A DNA stretch of 64,000 nucleotides from Sophora flavescens (taxonomy: Eukaryota; Streptophyta; Magnoliopsida; Fabales; Fabaceae): contig JAUPTC010000143.1 of NCBI GenBank assembly GCA_030762895.1, positions 1 to 64,000 of the forward strand. The letters run 5' to 3'. A program made the translations under genes and the position numbers. Below, piece after piece: positions 22,765 through 33,897 of the stretch. Numbering within the stretch: position 1 is the first letter of the stretch; every line of letters starts with the position of its first letter. Below the pieces are notes generated by a model, which did no database searches, was not told the origin of the DNA, and saw nothing but the letters and a program-made list of their open reading frames with translations.

Positions 22765-24133
22765 AACGCTCAAGCATGGATGTATCCACACTTAAGAGCC
22801 CAAGTCAACAGACAAGGGCCATGCTTTGACTTGTCACGTATCAATCAGGGCTGACGTGGCATCTTCCGATTGGCCGCATGGCGCGGTGGCGTATCTGCCT
22901 TCCCACGCTCCAGCGTGGACCCTTTCACACTCGAGCGTGGGGACGTGTTTCAGCAAAAATAAAATGACTTAAATGACTTAAGTCACTTAAGTCATAAACA
23001 AAAGAATACGAGGCAGAGACCATAGATAGAAGCCAGAGAACAGAGAGGAGAGTTTAGAGAGACAAAGAAAGAAAATCTAGAGAGAGAGATAGAGAGTGAG
23101 GAAGGAAGGCTACCAAGAACCCTAAATCACCATTTTTGAGAGCTTTGAAGCTGGAACAGATTCTGTAAAATCGTAACCTCACCTTCTTTCACCGTTGGAT
23201 TGTGTTAAAATTTGAGATGGTGGTTCTGGACTAGGAGTTCTTCATATCCAACGGTTGGAATTTTGTACAACCCTCCGAGTATGAGTTATTCAGCTCAGAA
23301 GTTGGAGAGAAACTCAACCCGAGTAGCTCCTGACCAGTAACATTGGGAGTTTCATCCTAGGCTTATCCATCGTTGGATCGAGCAGAACTTTTTGGAGAAG
23401 GTAAAGGAAAGGCATCTCTTTAATCTCACCGTTCATAAGTCAACGCTCCAGCGTGGGTGTATCCACGCTCCAGCGCCCAAGTCAACAGACAAGGGCCATG
23501 CTTTGAATTGCCACGTGTCAATCATGGCTGACGTGGCATCTTCTGATTAGCTGCATGGCACGGTGGCGTATCTGCCTTCCCACGCTCAAGCGTGTTTTTC
23601 CCACGCTCAAGCGTGTTTTTCCCACGCTCAAGCGTGGACCTTCTCACACTCGAGCGTGGGGACGTGTTTCAGCAAAAATAAAATGACTTAAGTGACTTAA
23701 GTCACTTAAGTCATAAACAAAAGAATACGAGGCAGAGACCATAGAGAGAAGACAGAGAACAGAGAGGAATAGAGAAAATCTAGAGAGAGAGATAGAGAGT
23801 TAGGAAGGAAGGCTACCAAGAACCCTAAATCACCATTTTTGAGAGCTTTGAAGCTGGAACAGATTCTGTAAAATCGTCACCTCACCTTCTTGTACCGTTG
23901 GATTGTGTTCAAATTTGAGATGGAGGTTCTGGACTAGGAGTTCTTCATATCCAACGGTTGGAATTTTGTACTACCCTCCGAGTGTGAGTTATTCGGCACA
24001 TAAGTTGGAGAGAAACTCAACTCAAGTAGCTCCTGACCAGTCACATTTGGAGGTACATCCTAGGCTTATCCACCGTTGGATCGAGCTGAACCTTTTGGAT
24101 AAGGTAAAGGAAAGGTATCTGTTTAATCTCACC
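22765..24133 (+). repeat. Tandem duplication of about 0.7 kb inside the 3' LTR
   Basis: Both units start with AAGTCAACGCTC, run through GACTTAAGTCACTTAAGTCA, the AGAGAG leader, CCCTAAATCACCATTTTTGA and TTGGAGAGAAACTCAACCC, and end AATCTCACCGT. Unit 1 is about 22765-23433 and unit 2 about 23434-24133. The 5' LTR has one copy (about 15801-16497). Unit 2 looks closer to the 5' LTR than unit 1 does. Confidence 0.8.
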
Positions 24134-24547
24134 GTTAATTTTTTTAAACAAAGGTCTAGATTGTGAAATATAGAGCCAAATCAGTGACGGAATTTATGGT
24201 GTTTGCTGCCGATTCTAAGTCCTTACAATTTGTTGTTCACAATGTGGTTTCTTAAGTGAATTTTGAGGCTCGGAGGCCCTGTTTCTGGGGGAGGCAGCAT
24301 CGAGGAGTTTGAGGACGTTTCGTTTTAGTTTGTTTCGTCTCATTTCGTTTATCGCACGACTCTCGAGGTGAGGGAAAGAAACCATTTAACGTCGGAAATG
24401 GCGCGGTTGCAATTAATTCGATAATAGCGTAGGGCGACCCAAACCCTACACGAGAACGAGTAACGGACAATGTCCATATCACATTGGGGACTACCTAGTG
24501 GTACCAATGATGATATAGAAATTGTACGTTTATCGTCGCCACGATAA

Positions 24548-24597
<50 letters not shown>

Positions 24598-25366
24598 TTT
24601 TTACGTGATGATTGCCTGCTTGACTGATTAATGATAACATGAGTGTTGTAATTATTTTTGAAAGTGTTTATATTTATTATTATTATATTTTTGGTATTTA
24701 TTATTTTGAAAGTAATGACATGATGGGAATGATGATGATTACGATGACATGATGAGTGTTATGTTTGTTCTTAGAGGTTGAGTAAGTGATAAGTTATAAT
24801 GAGTTATGTTGCTGTGTTGGGGAATTCATGTTATATATATGTTAGTAGTGCCTAACCGAGATGATTACTGTGATATGATGATGAGATTAATGAGACGAGA
24901 TTATTATTGAGGTTATTTATGAGATTATGATGAGTGGTTAGGGCACTAGGGTTTACCTGACACATGGTCTGTGATATGGTTGACCTGAAACATGGTCTGG
25001 TGGACCTGAACTTGGTCGTGTGGATTCTATTCCTCGGAGGGAGATTTCCTGGGGTTTAGGCTAATGGCGAACCGTCCCAGACATTATTTCATTTTAGTTG
25101 CAGCTATAGTTCATGCGTTGCATGAGCACCCTGGCCGTGGTTTAGAGGTGTGCACGGATTTGTGCAACTATAGTGCGATTGCTGTGCATGGGCATCCTCC
25201 ATAAGCAAATGAAGGTGTGCGCCGTGGACTCTAGGACATGTCGATTCTATTTATGAGTTATCCGGATATGACCGATACCTGATGAGATGATTCATACAGC
25301 ATTTGCATTGCATCATGATAAAGGGTGGAGAAAAAAAATCCTAGATGTGGATTGAGGATGGTTGTG

Positions 25367-25368
<2 letters not shown>

Positions 25369-25454
<86 letters not shown>
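25369..25454. repeat. (AT)n microsatellite in LTR
   Basis: About 85 bp of almost pure AT dinucleotides with one interruption. The 5' LTR counterpart at 17700-17724 is much shorter, so the repeat expanded after insertion or was already longer at one end. Confidence 0.9.
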
Positions 25455-25456
<2 letters not shown>

Positions 25457-26527
25457 ATACTTATACTTTTGGAGATGGATGTTTAGCGTGTTGTTATAGA
25501 ATTAAATGTCCCTAAACCCTTCCACGTTTAACGTTATATTGCTTCTTATCCCCTTTTATTTTACAGTGTGTTCGTACATATATGTTTTGTTTCACAGATC
25601 CTGATATAGTTGATGGCACCGGGAGCACCCATGGATGGTTCAGGACCCGTGGTTTCCCCTCTCCGGGGACCTTTGAGGTAGAGTATGTTGATCCGAACGG
25701 GTGGCTCGTGGACCCAATCATTCGTTTCGTTGTGTATACGAGTCCCACGTCCATCACCACCGGCTCGGGACAGGAGCGCCCGATAGGTTTTGTTGGCACG
25801 TTCCTCTTTGGCACTACCCTTCCCTTCCCGACAAGGCCGGCCAGATGGACACATACCGCCAATGCCATGCATGGCCCCAGTTCCTTTCATGGTACCCTTT
25901 TAGGTACTAGTCCCCAGGACTCGCACCTGGACTCGAGTTGGCACCTATCCGTGAGGAGGACCCGATTGCCCTCTCCCGAGACCTAGCACCCCTTCCGGAG
26001 GTTCGGGCTCACGGTTTTGCAGTCTTCTCGAGTATCTACTGGACGGCTTCATCCCTGCGATAGTAGACTTTACTGGCAGAGGTTTCAAAGGCAGTCGTAC
26101 AGGAACTCTTCCAGTGAGAGCGGAGGAGTGTCCGGACCTGCCGGACCACGGGATGTGGACGAGGGTGGTATTATATTATTGCTCGGGCCAGTGCCATCTA
26201 TAAAGGTATGAGTGAGGTTTTATTGTATTTTGAGAGGGGACGGGGTGTGGAGAGATTCGGTGAGGTATCTTCCCTTTTGGTCTTTTGATGTATTTCTTTT
26301 ATGTTATGTTATCACCGGTTTGTATATATCGGGATCCCATCGACGGGAATCCCTTGACAGTTATGTATCAGGCTATGATGTGTATATGTTATGCATGCAT
26401 GTATATATGTTGTTTATATTTTAAGTTTTTAATTTTTCTGTTTTTTTTAATACATCCGCTTAACAATAATAACCAAATTAGGTCTTAATATCTTGGGTTA
26501 TCTTTAATGGGACGTCGGGGCATCTCA

Positions 26528-27895
26528 ATGACAACACTGACAAGTCAAAGGCTTAGAGGACCCCTGCAGAAAAGACAAAATGGGAGCTGAATCTCAAAGT
26601 CAGATACAACATCATTTGTGCTCTCAGTCCTGAAGCATTTGAAAAAGTATGTACCGGTGATTCTGCTAAAGAAATGTGGGATACTTTAGCTATCACACAT
26701 GAAGGAACAACCAAAGTTAAGGAATCAAAGATTGGCATACTTGTTAGAAAGTATGAACTGTTTCTCATGGAGGAAGGAGAATCTGTTGCTCAGATGATAG
26801 GAAGATTTCAAACTATCATCAATGGCCTAAAGTCTCTTGGTAAAACTTACACTAATGCTGAGAAGGTTGGAAAGTTACTAAGAAGTCTTCCTAAACAGTG
26901 GAGACCTTTGGTCACTTCTATCTCTCAAGCCAATGATCTCACCACCTTGACTATGGATGAACTTCTTGGTACACGCACTGTTCTTGAGCAGGAACTTGGT
27001 GATGAAGTTGCAACAAAGAAGAGCAAGTCTATTGCTCTGAAAGCTGATCAAAAATCATCAAAGGCCTCGAAAGCATCAAGACAAATGAGTCATCCAATGA
27101 TATCGACATGTCCGAACCCGATGATTCTGAAAGTGATGAAGAGTTATCTCTCCTAACCAGGAAGATAAAGCTTCTCTTACAAAGAAAGAAGCTCAGAAAG
27201 GATAAGCCTTCAGAAGGGTCAACAAGGAGAAGAACTTCAAAGAATCCACTTCAACAGACAAGAGTCCAATTGTCTGCTATGAGTGCAAGAAGCCTGGTCA
27301 TATAAAAGATGAGTGTCCTCAACTCAAGAAGGCCTCTCATAAGAAGTTCTTCAAAAATAAGAAGAAAGGAATGATGGTTACTTGGAAGAATCTGGAGTCA
27401 ACATCTTTTGATGATGATGCGACAAAGGAAGAAGCTAATCTCTACCTGATGGCCAACACTGACTCAGATTCAGATGATAAGGTACACCCTGACTATGAGG
27501 AATTACTTGATGCCTATGAGGAGTTGCTGGAGGAATCCAACTGCTTATCTAAGGCCTTCAAATCCCTCAAGAGAGAGTATGTAAAGCTCCTTAGTGAGCA
27601 TAAGCAGAAATCTCAAGAGTGTGAGAAGCTGGCCAAGGAGAGCAGTGAGTTGAAGACTGGAAAGTCTGATGAAGCTAAGATCTCTAGTGAAACATCACAA
27701 TTTGAAGAAGTTGAAAAACTTCAACAGAAAGTGGAAGACCTTACTTCTGATCTTGCCAAATTTGTTAATGGTAGAGACAATCTGACCAAGCTGCTTGGCT
27801 ATCAGAGACACTCCCTTAACGAAGAAGGTATTGGATATGTCCATCAGACACATCATAAAGTATCAACTAAAACCTCTAAAGTGCCTGTTAAGTAA
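26528..27895 (+). pseudogene. copia gag, main part
   Basis: This continues the gag begun at 15320. The core frame has ALSPEAFEKVCTGDSAKEMWDTL, GRFQTIINGLKSLGK and LRSLPKQWRPLVTSI, the UBN2-type gag domain. It ends at 27156 after a frame slip. Another frame continues with MSEPDDSESDEELSLLTRKIK. A CCHC zinc knuckle follows (27275-27316, CYECKKPGHIKDEC), complete in its metal ligands. Then comes an acidic, coiled-coil region (27371-27895) with EELLEESNCLSKAFKSLKRE, as in the long C-terminal gag of Sireviruses. An in-frame stop is seen near the start. Confidence 0.85.
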
Positions 27896-28440
27896 ACATT
27901 TATTAAATCCACACATGTCTATAACTTCTATAGAAAAACTGGACATGTCATGTCTAAGTGTATCCATAAGAAGAGAAGGAAGTCTTCACGGACTCCTAGA
28001 ACTAACAGAAAAGGACCCAGAAAACTATGGGTACCTAAAGAACAAATAATTCTTATTGCAGATGTCCTTAATAGGACAAAGAAAACACCATCGCTGGTAC
28101 CTGGACACGGTGGCTGCTCGCGACACATGACGAGAGAAAGGTCTATGTTCCCAGACCTCCAACTTAAGAAAGGAGGACATGTTGCCTTTGGAGGTAATAA
28201 GAAAGGGAAGGTTATAGGAATTGGTACTATTGGTGGTAAACCCCCTCTTCCCTCTATATCTAATGTTCTTATGGTTGAAGGATTAAGACACAATTTACTT
28301 AGCATAATTCAATTAAGTGACAGTGGATTTGATGTCTCCTTTACCAAGGATTTGTGCATAATTAAAGACATAAGTGGCAAAACCCTATTTTCAGCTAGAA
28401 GGCAACAAAATATGTATAAGATTGAACTGACTGATCTCTA
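27896..28440 (+). pseudogene. copia second zinc-knuckle remnant and protease
   Basis: A knuckle-like segment reads YNFYRKTGHVMSKC: both leading Cys of the CCHC are Tyr, so it should not bind zinc. The protease follows (KLWVPKEQ through GGCSRHMTR, GIGTIGGKPPLP, SNVLMVEGLRHNLLSIIQL). At the active site the family has an Asp-Ser-Gly before CSRHMTG. Here the frame reads PGHGGCSRHM and the aspartate falls in another phase, consistent with a 2-nt insertion near 28110. The catalytic residue is lost from the open frame. Confidence 0.75.
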
Positions 28441-29514
28441 ATATCAAAGTGTAACCTGTCTGATGTCTAAAGAGGATGAAAGATGGTTATGGCATAAGAA
28501 ACTACGACATGCTAGTATGAAACTAATTTCAAAATTGAAAAAAGATAACCTTGTGAGACGATTGCCTGATATTAGTTTTAAGAAAGATATCTTGTGTGAT
28601 GCATTATAGAGAGGTAAACAAGTAAAATGAAGATCAAATCTAAAAACCAAGTATCAACCTCACCTCTTCAGTTATTACACATGGATCTGTTTGGGTCAGT
28701 TAGTGTTGCTAGCTTGGATGGAAGAAAATATGGATTTGTCATTGTTGATGACTATTCTAGATTTACATGGGTACTCTTCTTGACCCACAAGGATGAGTCT
28801 TTTAAGGCTTTCTCTGTATTCTGTAAGAGAATACAAATGAGCAAGGTTTCTGTATTTCTACCCTTAGAAGTGATCATGGGTGAGAATTTGAAAATGAGCA
28901 ATTTAGACTCTGTGAGGAGAATGATATCTCTCAAAATTTCTCTGCACCTAGAACTCCACAGTAAAATGGAGTAGTTGAAAGAAAGAACAGTTATTTGCAA
29001 GAGATGGCTAGATCTATGCTCAATGAGAATAATCCCTCTAAGTATTTCTAGGCAGAAGCAGCAAACACTGCATGTTATGTACAAAACAGAATACTTATAA
29101 GGCACTTTCTAAATAAGACTCTATATGAATTGTGGAAAGGTAAAAGCCCCAACATATCTTACTTCCATGCATTTGGATGTGAATGTTTCATTCTGAATAC
29201 TAAAGATCAACTTGGGAAGTTTGATTCCAAAGTGGATAAAGGTATCTTTGTAAGCTATTTTGAAATGTCTAAGGCATTTATAGTCTATAATTCCAGAACT
29301 TCTGTAATTGAAGAATCTGTTCATGTTAAGTTCAATGATGGTTTAAAGACTGATAGGGAACTATCAGATCTAGAAGATGATCTTGCAAGTCTTGACATAA
29401 ACAAGTCAGAAAGTTAACAACCTGATCTAACCAAGACAGAACCTGTTAATGAGCTAAACAGACAATTAGAGCAAACAAGTCACTCGACAAGTCAGCAGAC
29501 AAGTCAAGATCTTC
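28441..29514 (+). pseudogene. copia integrase, broken
   Basis: N-terminal zinc region: LRHASMKLISKLKKDN and ILCDAL with TAG in place of the next Cys codon (CDACQ in the family). Core: LLHMDLFGSVSVASLDG (first Asp), YGFVIVDDYSRFTWVLFL and KDESFKAF. The second Asp region is garbled (VIMGENLKMSNLDSV), and SAPRTPQ-type sequence appears out of frame. The C-terminal part has FHAFGCECFILNTKDQLGKFDSK. Several stops and shifts are present. Confidence 0.8.
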
Positions 29515-30618
29515 ATGATGATTTCAAGAGAGACTAAGTTCAAATCTCATCATCCTAAAGATCTTATCATTGGAAATCAGTCACAAGGAGTGAGAACCAG
29601 ATCTACTCTAATAGAATCAAGCAATGTGGCATTTATGTCAGAAATGGAACCAAAGGGCATTGAGGAAGCTTTTGAGGATGAAAGCTGGATTCTTGCCATG
29701 CAAGAAGAACTCAACCAGTTCACCAGAAATGATGTTTGGACACTTGTCTCCAAGCCCAAAAACAAATCTGTCATTAGAACAAGATGGGTCTTCAGAAACA
29801 AATTGGATGAAGATGGCAAAGTTGTCAGAAATAAGGCAAGGTTAGTAGCTCAAGGCTATAATCAACAAGGAATGTATTGATTATACTGAAACCTTTGTAC
29901 TTGTATCTAGAATAGAAGCAATACGCATATTAATGCCATATACTGCACAACCCTAAATCACTCTTTTTCAAATGGATGTAAAAAGTGCTTTTCTAAATGG
30001 TATAATTGAAGAAGAAGTGTATGTTCAGCAACCCCCTGGTTTTGAAGATCCTGATAAACTAGATCATGTTTTCAAACTTAAAAAGGCACTATATGGTTTG
30101 AAACAAGCACCTAGAGCATGGTATGATAGACTTAGTGCTTTTCTCATGCATAATGGTTTTACTGGAGGACAATTAGATAATACTCTATTTAAGAAAAGCT
30201 CCAAAGAGAATTTTATTATAGTCCAAATATATGTTGATGATATTATTTTTGGAGCAACTAATGAAAAGTTATGCAAGGAATTTTCCAAGCTAATGCAAGC
30301 AGAATTTGAGATGAGCATGATGGGAGAGTTAAAGTTCTTCCTTGGACTGCAAATCAAGCAGACAAGTGATGGAATCTACATCCATCAACAAAAGTACACC
30401 AAGAAGATACTTACGAAATACAAGATGGAAAATGCTACATCTATGAAGACTCCCATGCAACCCAATGCAAAACTAAGCAAAGATTGTGGAGGTAAAAAGG
30501 TAGACCAAACTGTCTACAGAGGTATGATTGGCTCTCTACTGTACTTAACATCAAGCAAACATGATATTCAGTTTAGTATATGTATGTGTGCTAGATTCCA
30601 ATCTGAACCTAGAGAATC
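29515..30618 (+). pseudogene. copia reverse transcriptase, truncated by insertion
   Basis: The first piece (to 29880) has EEAFEDESWILAMQEELNQF, VWTLVSKPKNKSVIRTRWVF and ARLVAQGYNQQ. After a frame break near 29870-29880 the main piece (29972 on) has MDVKSAFLNGIIEEEVYV (first Asp), QPPGFEDP, KKALYGLKQAPRAWYDRL, IIVQIYVDDIIFGATN (intact YVDD), MGELKFFLGLQI and YRGMIGSLLYLTSSKHDI. It is cut after ARFQSEPRES by the Athila-like element, in whose LTR the frame runs on uselessly to 30727. RNase H resumes at 38133. Confidence 0.9.
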
Positions 30619-32217
30619 TGATGAGTGTGATTCCACCTCATCTTTGTCCATCATTTTGCATGCATTTTCATGTAGTTTAGGCATATTTTTATTAGATTTT
30701 AGGTTAATTTTCCTTTGGAACGGGTAAGGCGGTTTTCGTGTGTTGTTTTGCAGATATCAAGGGTAAATTGCTCAAGATCAACCATGATGAAGTTTGGATG
30801 AAGATGGAGCTTTAAAACTGAAGAAAATGAGCCAAACAGAGCCCATCACGGCCTAGCCGTGATGCCCATCACGGCCATGATCGAGCAAAACTGAAAAAGA
30901 AGAAAGGCTGAAGTCAGAGTCTGTCACGGCCTGGCCGTGATAGCCATCACGGCCGTGACCCAAAACCACCACAAGTCAGAGCACATCACGGCCCAGCCGT
31001 GAAATTCATCACGGGCCATGAAGCTGAGGGCTCGCGTCGCGAGACATATCTCGCGTCGCGAGAAATTGAATTTTGCACAACTTCCAGAAGCAGAGACCGT
31101 CACGGCCAGGCCGTGATGGCCATCACGGCCGTGACGCGCTTTACTTGGATCTGAAGAAACCGAAATAGATCAGATTTTGAGTTGGTTTGGGACTCTAACT
31201 TCCCCATTTCTATAAATATGGACCAAGGCATCAGAAACAGGGGAGGATCCATAACACATTAGGGGCTACTACTCTAGGCTTAGATCTCTCTTCCCCTCTT
31301 CTCTTCTCTTCTCTGATTTTTGTATTTTCATGCTATTTGTAATCATGCTTGTCATCTCCATGGCAAGACGTGAGTAGTAGCATAGTTTCTAGGGATTAGG
31401 GCTCGCCAAGTTTGTTTATGATGTAAATTTGATGTAAACTCTTTGTTAATTACGATTTGCTTTAGATCTGATTTCTAGTGTGTAAATTACTCATAAATTT
31501 CGGCAACCGTTATTTGCGTGACATAGACGTTCTAAGGAGGAACCTAGCGGTGAACTTAGGATTTCTAGGGTGTTTCACTCGTAAAGCCCGGCAGCCACTG
31601 GTTTGTGAGATGTGGATGATCTAAGGAGGAACCTAGCGGTGAACTTAGGTTATTTGCATGACTTAGACATTATAAGGAGGAACCTATCGATGAACTTAGG
31701 TGTCGGACCTATAGAAGTCAGACTTGGGACTGAAATCACGAGAGTTAGAAGCCGTCCCTCGAGGAGCAACGAGTTGCCACGAAACGCAAAGGGTCCAATC
31801 TGGGATCGACTACCACGAGAGTAGGGGTCGGGTCAATTGGGCACGGCTTTTGTAACCCGAGAGGGAGCTTAAGCTATCAGAGGATAAACTCGCCTTCAAG
31901 GCAATTTCGGTAATTAACAAGGGTAATCAACTTCATAACGTAAACGATCTTGTGGTAACCTAAATCCCTAGGAACCCATTTAGATCTGAAAAATCAAAAA
32001 GATTTGTTTTCTGTTTTGTTTGATTCTGTTTTATCTCTTAAATTCAAATTCAAAAACCATTTCAAAAATATAAAAATCTTTTTAAACAGTCCAGATCTAA
32101 TCGATTTGATAATTAGTTGCGATTCGAGAACACAGTCTCTGTGGGATCGATATCTTTTATTACTTGGCGACGATCCGGTACACTTGCCGGAATCGCACGT
32201 GCATTCGCACGCTACCA
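30619..32217 (+). mobile_element. 5' LTR of Athila-like element
   Basis: Runs TGATGAGTGTGATTCC to CGCACGCTACCA. From about 30846 to 31134 it has a cluster of palindromes of the form TCACGGCC..GGCCGTGA, plus two CTCGCGTCGCGAGA palindromes (about 31032-31062). TATAAATA at 31211-31218 is a good TATA box, so transcription probably starts about 30 nt later. Three copies of AAGGAGGAACCTAGCGGTGA occur near 31535-31690. Confidence 0.92.
31211..31218 (+). promoter_or_regulatory. TATA box in the Athila-like 5' LTR
   Basis: TATAAATA lies in the middle of the LTR, with C-rich bases before it (CCCCATTTC) and a CT-rich tract after (TCTTCCCCTCTTCTC). This is the usual layout of a plant Pol II core promoter at a U3/R border. 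The copy in the 3' LTR is at 37125-37132. Confidence 0.65.
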
Positions 32218-32223
32218 AGTTTT

Positions 32224-32241
32224 TGGCGCCGTTGCCGGGGA
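32224..32241 (+). other. Primer binding site, tRNA-Asp type
   Basis: TGGCGCCGTTGCCGGGGA starts 6 nt after the LTR. This is the classic primer site of Athila-lineage elements, complementary to the 3' end of tRNA-Asp, and it supports the lineage call. Confidence 0.85.
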
Positions 32242-32385
32242 CTGTGCCATTTCGAATTTCAATTAGTTTTTAAATTGATTTTTCTGGACCTTTTCTTTTC
32301 TTTTTGTTTGATTTTTATTTCTGAAAAAAAAAATCAAAAAAAAAATTTCTTTTCCTTCTATTGTATCCATCTCTCTGTGTGTTAT

Positions 32386-33897
32386 ATGCAAAGATCTCTA
32401 AGTCTTGGGAGCCTTAGTGAGATTGATCCGGAGATCGAGAGGACCTTCCACAGACGTAGAAGACTACTAAGAGAGGAAGAAAGGTCGATTCCCATTTCAC
32501 TCATGGCGAATCAACCGGATACAAAGCCTTTGAAGGACTACGCAGCCCCAAATGCGAGAGGCTTGCGAACTGGGATTGCAAGGCCAGAGATTGAGGCGGA
32601 AAACTATACCATACCACCTATGTTAATCAACATGATTAGGCAACATCAATTCGGAGGATTGCCTTCGGAGGACCCGACCGATCATATAGAAACATTCTTA
32701 GAGTTCACCGATGCAATCCGGATTCATGGAGCCTCAGTCGATGTTGTGCGTTTGAGATTGTTCCCCTCATCTCTCATTGGAAAAGCGAAGGCCTGGCTAA
32801 AGCAAATCCCCGCTAACACTTTGACTACTTGGGACCAATTGGAGCAGGCGTTCTTGGAGAAATTCTTCCCTCCATCCAAGACGGCCTACATAAGAACCCA
32901 GATCACCGGCTTCTTCCAAAAAGACGGAGAATCATTATCGGAAGCTTGGGATCGATACAAGGGACTGCTGGAGTCGTGCCCACATCACGGACTCGAGAGG
33001 TGGTTAATAGTGCACACCTTCTATAACGGATTGGACTACTCTTCGAAGGTGTCACTAGATTCTGCAGCCGGTGGAGCGTTTATGAATAGGCTTCTCACTG
33101 AGGCATTCAACATCATTGAGAATGTCGCCACCAACTACCACCAATGGGGTTCCGAAAGAGGTAATAACCCGAACAAGATTTCGGGGGGTAAGTTTGAAGT
33201 AAGTAGCATTGATCTGATTATTTCTAAATTTGACTCACTAAATAAACGATTAGATAAGATTGAAAGAGCTAATGTGAGTGCAATAGGTGCTACTAACACT
33301 ATTTGTGAGATTTGTGGAATGCAGGGACATGACATGATGGGATGCCCACATGGATCCGGCGCTTCGGGTGAGCAAGTAAACTCTTGTAACAACTACTACG
33401 ATACGAACCCGAAGCTGCCCAACTATGCTCCCCCAAATCCCTACAACCAAAGAAGGAACAACCCTTACCTCTCCTACGGCAACTACAGCAACACGCTCAA
33501 CCATGAGTTCCAAGAGGGTCAAGGTAATAAGAGAGCAGCACCGGGGTATCCTCAGGTACAAAGATCTAAACTCGAGACTTTATTTGAAAGTTTTGTCGAA
33601 ACTCAGACAAAACAGAATGAGGAGTTTAGACAACAAGGAAGGGCAGTGAGTGAGGCAATAAAGGATCTAGCATCTAAGGTAGACAACTTAGCAACTCATA
33701 ACAAGATGCTAGAAAACCAGATTGCCCAACAAGCCAGCACGTACTCGAGACCTAAGGGTACATTCCCAGGGCAACTCGAAGCAAATCCCAATGAGCATTG
33801 CAATGTCATACACTTGAGGGATGATAAGCTTGGGGTGGGGGTAGCTGAAATGGACGTGGAACCGGAGGAGGACACGAGCGAAAAAGAAGAGCCATAA
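32386..33897 (+). CDS. gag: Athila-like Gag
   Basis: An open frame of 503 codons from the ATG at 32386 (MQRSLSLGSL). A second ATG at 32503 (MANQPDTKPLKDYAAP) is a common Athila-type start and could be used instead. The frame is open upstream to 32164, but that part is in the LTR and PBS. Gag core: PPMLINMIRQHQFGGLPSED, HIETFLEFTDAIRIHGAS, RLRLFPSSLIGKAKAWL, FPPSKTAYIRTQITGF and GESLSEAWDRYKGLLESCPH. A CCHC zinc knuckle, CEICGMQGHDMMGC, lies at 33304-33345. A C-terminal part rich in N, Y and Q ends in acidic EEDTSEKEE. It should form particles and package RNA. The frame ends at TAA (33895-33897), in phase with the protease. Intact and probably translatable. Confidence 0.88.
   Translation: MQRSLSLGSLSEIDPEIERTFHRRRRLLREEERSIPISLMANQPDTKPLKDYAAPNARGLRTGIARPEIEAENYTIPPMLINMIRQHQFGGLPSEDPTDHIETFLEFTDAIRIHGASVDVVRLRLFPSSLIGKAKAWLKQIPANTLTTWDQLEQAFLEKFFPPSKTAYIRTQITGFFQKDGESLSEAWDRYKGLLESCPHHGLERWLIVHTFYNGLDYSSKVSLDSAAGGAFMNRLLTEAFNIIENVATNYHQWGSERGNNPNKISGGKFEVSSIDLIISKFDSLNKRLDKIERANVSAIGATNTICEICGMQGHDMMGCPHGSGASGEQVNSCNNYYDTNPKLPNYAPPNPYNQRRNNPYLSYGNYSNTLNHEFQEGQGNKRAAPGYPQVQRSKLETLFESFVETQTKQNEEFRQQGRAVSEAIKDLASKVDNLATHNKMLENQIAQQASTYSRPKGTFPGQLEANPNEHCNVIHLRDDKLGVGVAEMDVEPEEDTSEKEEP

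Larger units (their letters stand above)
15472..26527 (+). mobile_element. Tekay/Del-like chromovirus no. 1, inserted in copia gag
   Basis: Ty3/gypsy element with LTRs at 15472-18809 and 22427-26527, a Met-tRNA PBS, order RT, RNase H, integrase, chromodomain, and a polypurine tract before the 3' LTR. The flanks are ATGAT on the left and ATGAC on the right, a 5-bp duplication with one change. The internal region is only about 3.6 kb because most of gag and protease is deleted. Stops and frameshifts make it non-functional. A C-terminal chromodomain and long LTRs starting TGTAACA place it with Tekay/Del chromoviruses. Confidence 0.9.
22427..26527 (+). mobile_element. 3' LTR of Tekay-like element no. 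1, enlarged
   Basis: 4101 bp against 3338 bp for the 5' LTR, with the same TG..CA ends. The extra length comes mainly from an internal duplication of about 0.7 kb (22765-23433 repeated at 23434-24133) and from longer AT microsatellites (about 24553-24592 and 25369-25454). Substitutions and indels against the 5' LTR are frequent, so the insertion is not recent. Confidence 0.85.

Noticed and set aside
31612..31824. 70-codon ORF present in both Athila-like LTRs
   Set aside because: It spans the repeated AAGGAGGAACC blocks, has no family features, and the LTRs are too similar for conservation to mean anything.
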